39,393 nt of DNA from Acidimicrobiales bacterium (GTDB lineage Bacteria; Actinomycetota; Acidimicrobiia; Acidimicrobiales; AC-9). Below the pieces are notes generated by a model. That model worked only from the letters and a program-made list of their open reading frames with translations, did no database searches and was not told where the DNA came from. Shown here piece after piece: positions 1 through 7,160 of this stretch. Every line of letters starts with the position of its first letter. Within the stretch, counting starts at the first letter, position 1. A program made the translations under genes and the position numbers. The stretch is from positions 1 to 39,393 of the forward strand of contig DATBBR010000089.1 of the NCBI GenBank assembly GCA_036270875.1. Direction: 5' to 3'.

Positions 1-723
1 GAGGCGGTGACGGTGCCGGTCATCGCCGGCGCCGGCACCAACGACACCCGACACTCCGTCGAGCTGACGAGGCTCGCCGAGGTCGCGGGGGCGGCCGCCA
101 TCCTCGCTGTGACGCCGTACTACAACCGGCCCTCGCAGGCCGGGCTGGCCGCGCACTTTCGGGCCGTGGCCGGCGCGACGTCCCTCCCGGTGCTCGTGTA
201 CGACATCCCGGTCCGCACCGGTCGGAGGGTGGCCCGCGAGACCCTGCTCGGGTTGGCCCGCGAGGTGCCGAACGTGGTGGGCGTGAAGGACTCGGCGGGC
301 GATGTCGCGGGGTCGGCCAGGCTGCTGGCCGAGGCGCCTCGTGACTTCGACCTCTACAGCGGCGAGGATCCCCTCAACCTCGCCCTGCTCGCCCTGGGCG
401 CGTCGGGCGTGGTCAGCGTGTGCAGCCACTGGGCGGGCCCGGAGATCGCCGAGATGGTCTCCGCCGTCGGTGGGGGCGACCTCGACAGGGCGCGAGCCCT
501 CAACACCGACCTGCTGACGTCCTACGCGTTCTGCAGCACGGATGACGCCCCGAACCCGCTGCCGGCGAAGGCCATGATGCGCCGCCTGGGGTTGCGCGTC
601 GGCCAGTGCCGGCTTCCGATGGGACCAGCGTCGGCGTCGCTCGACGAGCGGGCGGCCGACGTGCTGGCCGGCCTGCGCGCCAGGCCGCGGGCGGGCCATC
701 CGGCTCGAGAGCCCGTTGGCTGA
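1..723 (+). CDS. dapA: 4-hydroxy-tetrahydrodipicolinate synthase, 3' part
   Basis: Condenses pyruvate with aspartate semialdehyde in the first committed step of lysine and diaminopimelate synthesis, in the cytoplasm. The reading frame is open through base 1, so the N-terminal part (the strand carrying the GTTGE-type motif) lies outside the window; the GTG at 7 is an internal valine. Visible family hallmarks in order are VIAGAGTN, the TPYYNRP stretch, the active-site tyrosine in LVYDIPVRTG, the Schiff-base lysine in VVGVKDSAGD, and the LYSGEDPLNL and GVVSVCSH segments. The stop overlaps the TTG start of the RNase J gene by 8 bases, so the two are probably translationally coupled. The order dapA-rnj-ftsK is common in actinobacteria. 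The family call is secure. Confidence 0.95.
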   Translation, partial: EAVTVPVIAGAGTNDTRHSVELTRLAEVAGAAAILAVTPYYNRPSQAGLAAHFRAVAGATSLPVLVYDIPVRTGRRVARETLLGLAREVPNVVGVKDSAGDVAGSARLLAEAPRDFDLYSGEDPLNLALLALGASGVVSVCSHWAGPEIAEMVSAVGGGDLDRARALNTDLLTSYAFCSTDDAPNPLPAKAMMRRLGLRVGQCRLPMGPASASLDERAADVLAGLRARPRAGHPAREPVG

Positions 724-2377
724 TCCCGTCCGGATCACCTTCCTGGGTGGGCTGGGGGAGATCGGTCGCAACTGCGCCTGCATCGAGCTGGACGGCCGCA
801 TCATGCTGCTCGACTGCGGGCTGATGTTCCCCAACCTCGAGATGCCGGGCGTCGATCTGGTGCTCCCGGACTTCACCTACCTGCGCGACAACGCCGATCG
901 GGTCGAGGCCTGCATCCTCACCCACGGGCACGAGGATCACACCGGTGGACTGGCGTACCTGTTGCAGGACCTGTCGCTGCCGGTGTACGGCTCGGCCCTC
1001 ACCCTCGGCCTGGCCCGCAATCGCATCGAGGAGGCGGGGATGCTCGCCCGGGTCGAGCTGATCCCGGTCGCCGACGGCGAGCGCCGCCGCATCGGACCCT
1101 TCGACGTCGAGTTCATCCCGGTGACCCATTCGGTTCCCCACGGGTATGCCACCGCCTTCCACACGCCGCAGGGAGTCGTGCTGCATTCGGGGGACTTCAA
1201 GCTCGACCTGGCTCCGGTCGACGGCCGCTACACCGACCTGTCCCGGATCGGCGCCATCGCGTCCGAGCACGGCGTCCGCCTGCTGCTGTCCGACTCCACC
1301 AACGCTGAGGAGCCTGGCTACACGGCGAGCGAGTCGGCCGTCGGTGTCGCACTTCGGGGTCTCTTCGAAGAGCACGGTGACAAGCGCATCATCACCGCCT
1401 GCTTCGCCAGTCATGTGCACCGCGTCCAGCAGGTGTGCGATGCAGCCATTCGCAGCGGCCGTTACGTGGCCACGCTCGGGCGGTCCATGGCCAAGAACGT
1501 CGCGCTGGCCCGCCGGCTCGGCGTGCTCCGTCTGCCCGATGACGCCCTGATCGACATCGAGCACCTGGACGACTACGACCCCACTCAGGTCTGCGTCGTC
1601 TCCACCGGCTCCCAGGGAGAGCCGATGTCGGCGCTGTCCCTCATGGCGGCGGGCGAGAACAAGTGGTTGCGGGTGGGGGAGGGGGACCTGGTCATCATCA
1701 GCGCCCACGCCATACCCGGCAACGAGTGGGCGGTGGCCAAGGTGATCGACGGCCTGTACCGGCGCGGCGCCGAGGTGGTCCATTCCGATCAGGCCGAGAT
1801 CCACGCCAGCGGTCACGGCAAGCAGGCGGAGCTCCAGACGATGCTCGCCGTGGCCAAGCCCGACGCCTTCATCCCGGTCCACGGAGAGTTTCGTCACCTC
1901 ACCCACCACGCCCGGCTGGCCGAGGGCATGGGCGTCGAGGAGTCGAAGGTGCTGCTGTGCGAGGACGGCGACGTCGTCACCCTCGGCGACGGTGGGATCG
2001 CCAAGACGAGCCAGGTGCCGGCTGGTTACCTCTACGTCGACGGCATCGTGGGCGACGTCGGCCACGGGGTCCTGCGCGACCGCCGGGCGCTCTCCGCCGA
2101 GGGACTGATCGTGGTGGTGGTCACGATCGACGGGCAAGCGGGCAAGCTCCTCACCGGGCCGGAGATCATCACCCGGGGTTGGGTGCACGCCCCGGAGGCC
2201 GAGGGCCTGCTCGAGGACGCCCGCGCTGCCGTCCAGGCCAGCGTGGAGCAGGCCGTCGAGGAAGGGGCCACGGATCACGACACGCTGAGGCGGCACGTGC
2301 GCTCGGCCATGGGCCGGATCGTCAGCGAGCGCACCCGGCGGCGGCCCATGATCGTCCCCGTGGTGATGGAGGCGTAG
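716..2377 (+). CDS. rnj: Ribonuclease J
   Basis: Metallo-beta-lactamase/beta-CASP ribonuclease with 5'-3' exonuclease and endonuclease activity in mRNA decay and rRNA processing. The 553-residue length is normal for the family. The N-terminus has the typical FLGGLGEIGRN start; the zinc motif HGHEDH is at residues 70-75, followed by HSVPHGY and LHSGDFKLD. The beta-CASP region carries STGSQGEPMSAL, and the later VHGEFRHLTHHA supplies further metal-site histidines; a C-terminal domain follows. The start is a TTG lying inside the end of dapA, chosen because MADPVRITFLGG matches the family start. The next gene, ftsK, begins 74 bases downstream. Confidence 0.96.
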   Translation: MADPVRITFLGGLGEIGRNCACIELDGRIMLLDCGLMFPNLEMPGVDLVLPDFTYLRDNADRVEACILTHGHEDHTGGLAYLLQDLSLPVYGSALTLGLARNRIEEAGMLARVELIPVADGERRRIGPFDVEFIPVTHSVPHGYATAFHTPQGVVLHSGDFKLDLAPVDGRYTDLSRIGAIASEHGVRLLLSDSTNAEEPGYTASESAVGVALRGLFEEHGDKRIITACFASHVHRVQQVCDAAIRSGRYVATLGRSMAKNVALARRLGVLRLPDDALIDIEHLDDYDPTQVCVVSTGSQGEPMSALSLMAAGENKWLRVGEGDLVIISAHAIPGNEWAVAKVIDGLYRRGAEVVHSDQAEIHASGHGKQAELQTMLAVAKPDAFIPVHGEFRHLTHHARLAEGMGVEESKVLLCEDGDVVTLGDGGIAKTSQVPAGYLYVDGIVGDVGHGVLRDRRALSAEGLIVVVVTIDGQAGKLLTGPEIITRGWVHAPEAEGLLEDARAAVQASVEQAVEEGATDHDTLRRHVRSAMGRIVSERTRRRPMIVPVVMEA

Positions 2378-2393
2378 CCGGGTTCGAGCCTCC
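2368..2393 (+). terminator. GC hairpin across the rnj stop codon
   Basis: GGAGGC at 2368-2373 pairs perfectly with GCCTCC at 2388-2393 around a 14-base loop, spanning the rnj stop codon. There is no T-tract after it, so it could be an attenuator, an mRNA-stabilising hairpin or chance in GC-rich DNA. Confidence 0.25.
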
Positions 2394-2451
2394 TGCTGGG
2401 GCTCCTGGGGCCACGGTGGCTGGTGGGGCTGGTGTTACCGTTGTGCTCATT

Positions 2452-4947
2452 GTGACCACCACGAAACGCCGCCCGACCGGGCCGACGAGACGCAGAACCA
2501 CCCGATCCCGGCGCACCCGCCGGGGGTTGGGGGCGTCGATGGGCCGCCTGCTTCCCGGCAGCGGCAAGCCGAGGTCGCGCCGCGGGCCGTCCCTCGGCGC
2601 GCGGACGGTCTCGGGCGCCGCTGACCTCGTCGCCCGTCTGGTGCGCCAGCCCGCCGACGTGTGGGGCCTGGTCCTGCTCGTGGCCGGCGTGCTCGCCGCC
2701 CTCGCCGTGTACGGCAACGTCCTCGGACCGGCCGGCCGGCTCCTCGACCACGCCGGCCGGTCCACCCTCGGGTGGGCAGTCGCCCTGGTGCCACCGGGGC
2801 TGGTGCTGGTCGGTTGGGTGCTCGTGCGCGGACGCGAGGACGTCGAACCGGAGCCGGCTCGCAGCGTCGTGGGGGCGACGCTGGTGCTGGTGTCGGTCAG
2901 CGGGTTGGCCGACCTGGCCGCCGGTGCTCCCAAGCTGGCTGACCGGCTCGCCACCCTGCGGGACGCGGGTGGCTACGTGGGGGCCGCCATCGGCTACCCC
3001 CTCCATCTCGCCCTGGCCACGTGGGGTGCAGCGATCGTGCTGGTAACCACGCTGGTGCTCGGGCTGCTGACAGTGACGGGCACCACCGTGCGCGAGGCGA
3101 CGACCGGCCTCGCCGGCGGCTTCGCTGCCCTGGGCCGGCTGGGACGTCGGGCGGTGGAGGCGGCGACGACCGTCGTCGCCGACAGCCGAGGTGGCGGGCG
3201 CGGCGCGCACGCACCCAGCGCACGAGCCGGCCGCCGGCCGACCAGCGCGGTCGAGACGGACGATTCACAGGGCGACGGCGACGCCGGTGAGCCCGAGGAC
3301 GTCGTGTCCTCGCTCGACGGCGGCCCCCCCGGCACCACCGCGTCGCCGGCTGATGGCGAGTCGTCCGACGACCGCTCGCCAGCGGCGTCGGTGGCTGCCG
3401 CCGCCAGCGCCACGCCGTTCACCGCCGACCGGGCCGGTCACCGGGGCGGAGTCGAGCAGCTGTCGATGGAGCTCGGTCCGACGGTGGGATCGTGGTCGCT
3501 GCCGCCCGGGCGGCTGCTGAGCGCCAGCCAGGCCCAGAAGGTCGACCGCCGCGAGATCGAGACTGCGGGCAGGATGCTCGAGGACGCCCTGGCCGCCCAC
3601 GGGGTGGCCACCAGGCTGGTGGGGATGACGGTTGGTCCGACCGTGACCCGCTACGAGCTCGAGCTGGGCGCGGGCGTCAAGGTGGCCAGGGTGACGAGCC
3701 TGTCGAAGGACATCGCCTACGCCATGGCATCCCCGGACGTGCGGATACTTGCGCCCATACCCGGGCGCTCCGCGATCGGGGTCGAGGTGCCCAATCGCCA
3801 GCGCCAGCTCGTGGCGCTGGCCGACATCCTGAGCTCCGACGAGGCCCGGCGGGCCGTCCATCCCCTCGAGGTGGCCCTGGGTCGTGACATCGCGGGGCGG
3901 CCGGTGATGGTCAACCTGGCCGAGATGCCGCACGTGCTCATCGCCGGCGCCACCGGCGCCGGCAAGTCCTCGTGCATCAACTCGGTCGTCACCTCGATCC
4001 TGATGCGGTCCACCCCGGACCAGGTGCGGCTCATCCTCGTGGACCCGAAGCGGGTCGAGCTCGGCCACTACAACGGCCTGCCCCACCTCCTCACCCAGGT
4101 CGTGGTCAACCCCAAGCGGGCCGCCAACGCCCTGATCTGGGCCGTGCACGAGATGGAGCGCCGCTACGACATCCTGGCCGAGGCCGGGATGCGCGACGTC
4201 GCCGGCTACAACCGAGCCGTCGACGCCGGCGAGCTCGTCAACGAGCCGTCCCCGAATGACGGGGAGGAGCGGCCGGTCACCCGGCTTCCCTACGTGCTCG
4301 TCGTAGTCGACGAGCTCAACGACCTCATGATGGTGGCGGCGCGCGACGTCGAGGACTCGATCTGCCGGATCGCCCAGATGGCGCGCGCCGTCGGGATCCA
4401 TCTCGTCATCGCCACCCAGCGACCGTCGGTCGACGTGATCACCGGGGTGATCAAGGCCAACATCCCGTCCCGGCTCGCCTTCTCGGTATCGTCGCTCGCC
4501 GACAGCCGGGTCATTCTCGATCAGGCGGGGGCGGAGCGGCTGATCGGCAAGGGCGACCTCCTCCTGCTCACGGCGTCCTCGAGCAACCCCCGACGCCTCC
4601 AGGGTCCGTGGGTCGGCGAGACCGAGGTCCGCGCCGTTGTCGCCCACTGGCGTCGCCAGAGCCAGCCCCGGTACGTCGAGGGAGTCGAGGGCGACGGTCC
4701 GTCGGAGGAGGACCGCAGCTTCGGCGACGAGGGCGACGACGAGGAGCTGGTCATCCAGGCCATGGAGCTGGTGGTGCGGTCACAGCTGGGCTCGACGTCG
4801 ATGCTCCAGCGCAAGTTGCGAGTGGGCTTCGCCCGGGCTGGTAGGTTGATGGACCTGCTGGAGCGACGAGGCGTGGTGGGGCCCTCCGAGGGATCCAAGG
4901 CTCGTGCCGTGCTCATGACCCCCGAGGAGCTTGATCAGCGGGCATGA
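2452..4947 (+). CDS. ftsK: DNA translocase FtsK/SpoIIIE
   Basis: Septum-anchored hexameric ATPase that pumps double-stranded DNA and supports chromosome dimer resolution during division. With the GTG start at 2452 the protein has 831 residues. An Arg-rich N-terminus is followed by four membrane segments (about 70-88, 106-125, 138-157, 185-209), then a Ser/Pro/Ala-rich linker. The motor has Walker A GATGAGKS at 499-506 and Walker B VVVDELND around 616-622, where most homologues read DELAD. A winged-helix gamma domain (about 763-831) ends the protein. The open frame extends upstream to 1663, but that part lies inside rnj and is a shadow. GTG 2443 and ATG 2539 are alternative starts. The stop overlaps the next ATG as ATGA. 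Confidence 0.94.
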   Translation: MTTTKRRPTGPTRRRTTRSRRTRRGLGASMGRLLPGSGKPRSRRGPSLGARTVSGAADLVARLVRQPADVWGLVLLVAGVLAALAVYGNVLGPAGRLLDHAGRSTLGWAVALVPPGLVLVGWVLVRGREDVEPEPARSVVGATLVLVSVSGLADLAAGAPKLADRLATLRDAGGYVGAAIGYPLHLALATWGAAIVLVTTLVLGLLTVTGTTVREATTGLAGGFAALGRLGRRAVEAATTVVADSRGGGRGAHAPSARAGRRPTSAVETDDSQGDGDAGEPEDVVSSLDGGPPGTTASPADGESSDDRSPAASVAAAASATPFTADRAGHRGGVEQLSMELGPTVGSWSLPPGRLLSASQAQKVDRREIETAGRMLEDALAAHGVATRLVGMTVGPTVTRYELELGAGVKVARVTSLSKDIAYAMASPDVRILAPIPGRSAIGVEVPNRQRQLVALADILSSDEARRAVHPLEVALGRDIAGRPVMVNLAEMPHVLIAGATGAGKSSCINSVVTSILMRSTPDQVRLILVDPKRVELGHYNGLPHLLTQVVVNPKRAANALIWAVHEMERRYDILAEAGMRDVAGYNRAVDAGELVNEPSPNDGEERPVTRLPYVLVVVDELNDLMMVAARDVEDSICRIAQMARAVGIHLVIATQRPSVDVITGVIKANIPSRLAFSVSSLADSRVILDQAGAERLIGKGDLLLLTASSSNPRRLQGPWVGETEVRAVVAHWRRQSQPRYVEGVEGDGPSEEDRSFGDEGDDEELVIQAMELVVRSQLGSTSMLQRKLRVGFARAGRLMDLLERRGVVGPSEGSKARAVLMTPEELDQRA

Positions 4948-6212
4948 CTGGCGTACCGACCCGGCCGGCGATCCTCAAGCCGCTGGGTCCAATACGGACG
5001 CCGAGGCGGTCGCGCCGCATCCTCGTGTGGCTGCTGGTGGTGCTCGTGCTGGCCGCCGGCGCGTTCGTCGGGTTCCAGCTGATCCGAGGCGTGCCGTCAC
5101 CCGCCGTCCGCTCGGCCGTGCCGCTGAGCATCCAGGTACCGGGAGCTCCGCCCGCCCTTCCCTGGCCGGCCAAGGGGGAGGCCGTGGTGGGTCTGGTGGG
5201 GCAGGGACCGCTCGGCTCGTCCGGGGGGAGCGCTCCCGTGCCGATCGCCAGTGTCACCAAGGTCATGAGCGCCCTCGTCGTCCTGCGCGACCACCCCATG
5301 GGGCCGGCGGACCCCGGGCCCCCGGTTGCCATCACCCCGACTGACGTCAACCAGTACAACGCCGCCGTGGCCGGAAAGGAGTCGGCGGTGAAGGTGGCCC
5401 CCGGCGAGATGATCACCGAGCGCCAGATGCTCGACGGCCTGCTCGTCGGCTCGGCCGACAACATCAGCTCGGTCCTGGCCAACTGGGATGCCGGTAGCGA
5501 GCCCGCCTTCCTGGCCAAGATGAACGCCGCCGCCGCGGCGCTCGGGATGGGCGCCACCCACTACGTCGACCTGAACGGCCTCAACGCGGCCACGGTCAGC
5601 ACGGCGAGCGACCAGCTGACGCTGGCCCAGGCGGCACTGGCGGTCCCGACCTTCGCTGCCATCGTGCGCCAGCCCGAGGTCACGCTCCCGGTCGCCGGCA
5701 GGGTGTTCAACTTCAACCGCCTGGCGGGCAAGGACGGGATCGTCGGCGTCAAGACCGGCAACACGATGGCGGCCGGGTCGTGCTGGGTGTTCGCGGCCGA
5801 CCGGGTCGTCGCCGGCCAGCATGTAACCGTCGTCGGCGTCGTCCTGGGCCAGCCCGGTCCGGCCGCCCCGCAGCCGGCATTGGACTCGGGCAAGGCGTTG
5901 TTGGACGCCGCCGGCGCCACCCTTGCCTCGGTCACGGTGGTGCCGGCGGGACAGCCGGCTGCTACGGTGACCGCCCCCTGGGTCAGCGGTAAGGTCCCGG
6001 CGTCGACCGGCGCTCCCGTCAGCTTCCTCGGGTGGCCCGGGATGCAGGTGCAGACGCACTTCCAGCCCCGGCAGGTGGGCTCCTCCTTCCCCGCCGGAAC
6101 TGTCGTGGGCACCCTCACGGTGCGGGCCGCGGGTCAAGCGCGCCAAGTGCCGGTCAAGGCGACGTCGGCGCTGCCCGGGCCCTCGCGGCAGTGGCGCCTC
6201 CGCCACGTCTAG
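4944..6212 (+). CDS. D-alanyl-D-alanine carboxypeptidase (peptidase S11)
   Basis: Penicillin-binding-protein-type carboxypeptidase that trims the terminal D-Ala from peptidoglycan stem peptides outside the membrane. The 422-residue protein has a basic N-terminus and a signal anchor at about 26-47 (RILVWLLVVLVLAAG). The catalytic SxxK motif is SVTK at 103-106 and the KTG triad is at 270-272 (GVKTGNT). The middle motif, normally SxN, aligns with SAD at 170-172, an unusual change. A C-terminal region (from about residue 330) is predicted beta-rich, as in PBP5-like proteins. The ATG overlaps the ftsK stop by 4 bases, tying a cell-wall trimming enzyme to the division translocase. Confidence 0.9.
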   Translation: MTGVPTRPAILKPLGPIRTPRRSRRILVWLLVVLVLAAGAFVGFQLIRGVPSPAVRSAVPLSIQVPGAPPALPWPAKGEAVVGLVGQGPLGSSGGSAPVPIASVTKVMSALVVLRDHPMGPADPGPPVAITPTDVNQYNAAVAGKESAVKVAPGEMITERQMLDGLLVGSADNISSVLANWDAGSEPAFLAKMNAAAAALGMGATHYVDLNGLNAATVSTASDQLTLAQAALAVPTFAAIVRQPEVTLPVAGRVFNFNRLAGKDGIVGVKTGNTMAAGSCWVFAADRVVAGQHVTVVGVVLGQPGPAAPQPALDSGKALLDAAGATLASVTVVPAGQPAATVTAPWVSGKVPASTGAPVSFLGWPGMQVQTHFQPRQVGSSFPAGTVVGTLTVRAAGQARQVPVKATSALPGPSRQWRLRHV

Positions 6213-6256
6213 TCTTCCTCGGCCGGCGACAACGCCAGCGGGCGACGAGGAGGCCG

Positions 6257-7018
6257 ATGGCGCAAGGTTTGCAGGGCAGGGTCGCCCTGGTCACCGGCGG
6301 GAGCCGAGGTATCGGTCGCGCCATCTCGCTCGCCCTGGCCGAGGACGGCGCCGACGTGGCGGTGAACTTCCGCCGCGATCAGGAAGCGGCCGATGAGGTG
6401 GTAGCGCAGATCGAGTCCATGGGGCGTCGGGCCCGGACGTACCGGGCCTCGATCGACTCGTGCGACGAGGACCGGGACATGGTCGAGGCCGTCGTCGCCG
6501 ATCTGGGACCCGTCGACATCCTCGTCAACAATGCCGGTATCGCCAGTCGCGGGCTCTCGATCGCCGACACCGACCCGGCCGAGCTCGAACGGGTGGTCCG
6601 CGCCCACGCCCTCGGCCCCCACCAGCTCTGCAAGCTCGTGCTCCCCGGCATGCGCAGCCGCCCCCGCGGTGATGTCATCATGATCTCGAGCACGGCGACG
6701 GCGTTCATGGCGGCCAACGGCGCTCCGTACAACATGGGCAAGGCGGCGATGGAAGCCCTGGCCCTCACGCTGGCCAAGGAGGAGCGGGGAAACGGGATAC
6801 GGGTCAACGTGGTTGCGCCCGGCCTGGTGGAGACCGAGATGGGGCGGCGTCTCGTCCGGGCCATGGGTGTCGAGGACATCGGCACCATGGCTGCCCGCTC
6901 ACCGTTCGGGCGGGTCTGCCAGCCCTCCGACGTCGCTGCCGTGGTGCGCTTCCTGGTGTCGGAGCCCGCCGGCTACCTGAGCGGCCAGCGGATCGGCGTC
7001 GACGCCGGCACGACCTGA
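6257..7018 (+). CDS. SDR-family oxidoreductase (FabG-like)
   Basis: Short-chain dehydrogenase/reductase using NAD(P)H; the substrate cannot be told from sequence. The protein has 253 residues, the classical SDR length. It shows the cofactor loop TGGSRGIG at 13-20, NNAG at 91-94, the catalytic serine in MISSTAT (144-145) and YNMGK with Tyr158 and Lys162, then VNVVAPGLVETEM. The C-terminus SGQRIGVDAGTT matches FabG-type 3-oxoacyl reductases. The ATG at 6257 is preceded by a strong GAGGAGG ribosome-binding site at 6247-6253, which rules out the longer in-frame opening from 6032. A strong hairpin follows the stop. Confidence 0.9.
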   Translation: MAQGLQGRVALVTGGSRGIGRAISLALAEDGADVAVNFRRDQEAADEVVAQIESMGRRARTYRASIDSCDEDRDMVEAVVADLGPVDILVNNAGIASRGLSIADTDPAELERVVRAHALGPHQLCKLVLPGMRSRPRGDVIMISSTATAFMAANGAPYNMGKAAMEALALTLAKEERGNGIRVNVVAPGLVETEMGRRLVRAMGVEDIGTMAARSPFGRVCQPSDVAAVVRFLVSEPAGYLSGQRIGVDAGTT

Positions 7019-7048
7019 GGCCGAGGGGCCGCAGCCCCAACCTCGGCC
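7019..7048 (+). terminator. Probable terminator after the SDR gene
   Basis: GGCCGAGG at 7019-7026 and CCTCGGCC at 7041-7048 form a perfect 8-bp GC-rich stem directly after the stop codon. An alternative inner stem, GGGGC (7025-7029) with GCCCC (7034-7038), is possible. No T-tract follows, which is usual for high-GC actinobacteria. Confidence 0.5.
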
Positions 7049-7073
7049 AGCCGCCTGACCCTTCGGGGCGAGG

Positions 7074-7103
7074 TTGCACCCGCCCTCTCGGCCTCGCTAT
7101 TAT
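7074..7103 (+). promoter_or_regulatory. Putative sigma-70-type promoter of the MFS-TetR operon
   Basis: TTGCAC at 7074-7079 resembles a -35 box and TATTAT at 7098-7103 a -10 box, with an 18-base spacer. The stretch is much more AT-rich than its surroundings. The predicted transcription start, near 7110, falls inside the adjacent palindrome. Confidence 0.55.
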
Positions 7104-7124
7104 GAAACGGGTTCGACTCGTTTC
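7104..7124 (+). promoter_or_regulatory. Palindromic operator, likely for the TetR repressor at 8768
   Basis: A 21-base imperfect palindrome has perfect outer arms GAAACG and CGTTTC with a 9-base centre that also keeps GT/AC symmetry. It starts on the base after the -10 box, so bound protein would block transcription initiation. The right arm, CTCGTTTCGATAT (7117-7129), is repeated as CTCGTTTCGCTAT at 7135-7147, exactly 18 bases on, suggesting two adjacent binding sites. Confidence 0.6.
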
Positions 7125-7160
7125 GATATAGCTGCTCGTTTCGCTATGGCTGGAGGTACC

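Noticed and set aside
500-2296. A 598-codon open frame on the minus strand across rnj
   Set aside because: It is an antisense shadow of GC-rich codons; the plus-strand frame encodes an unmistakable RNase J.
2374-2393. A tRNA-like TpsiC stretch (GGGTTCGAGCC)
   Set aside because: The flanking bases do not pair as a T-stem and no acceptor or anticodon arm can be built around it.
1663-2451. An upstream extension of ftsK
   Set aside because: This part lies in another frame of rnj and has Arg/Gly-rich shadow composition; the FtsK N-terminus starts near 2452.
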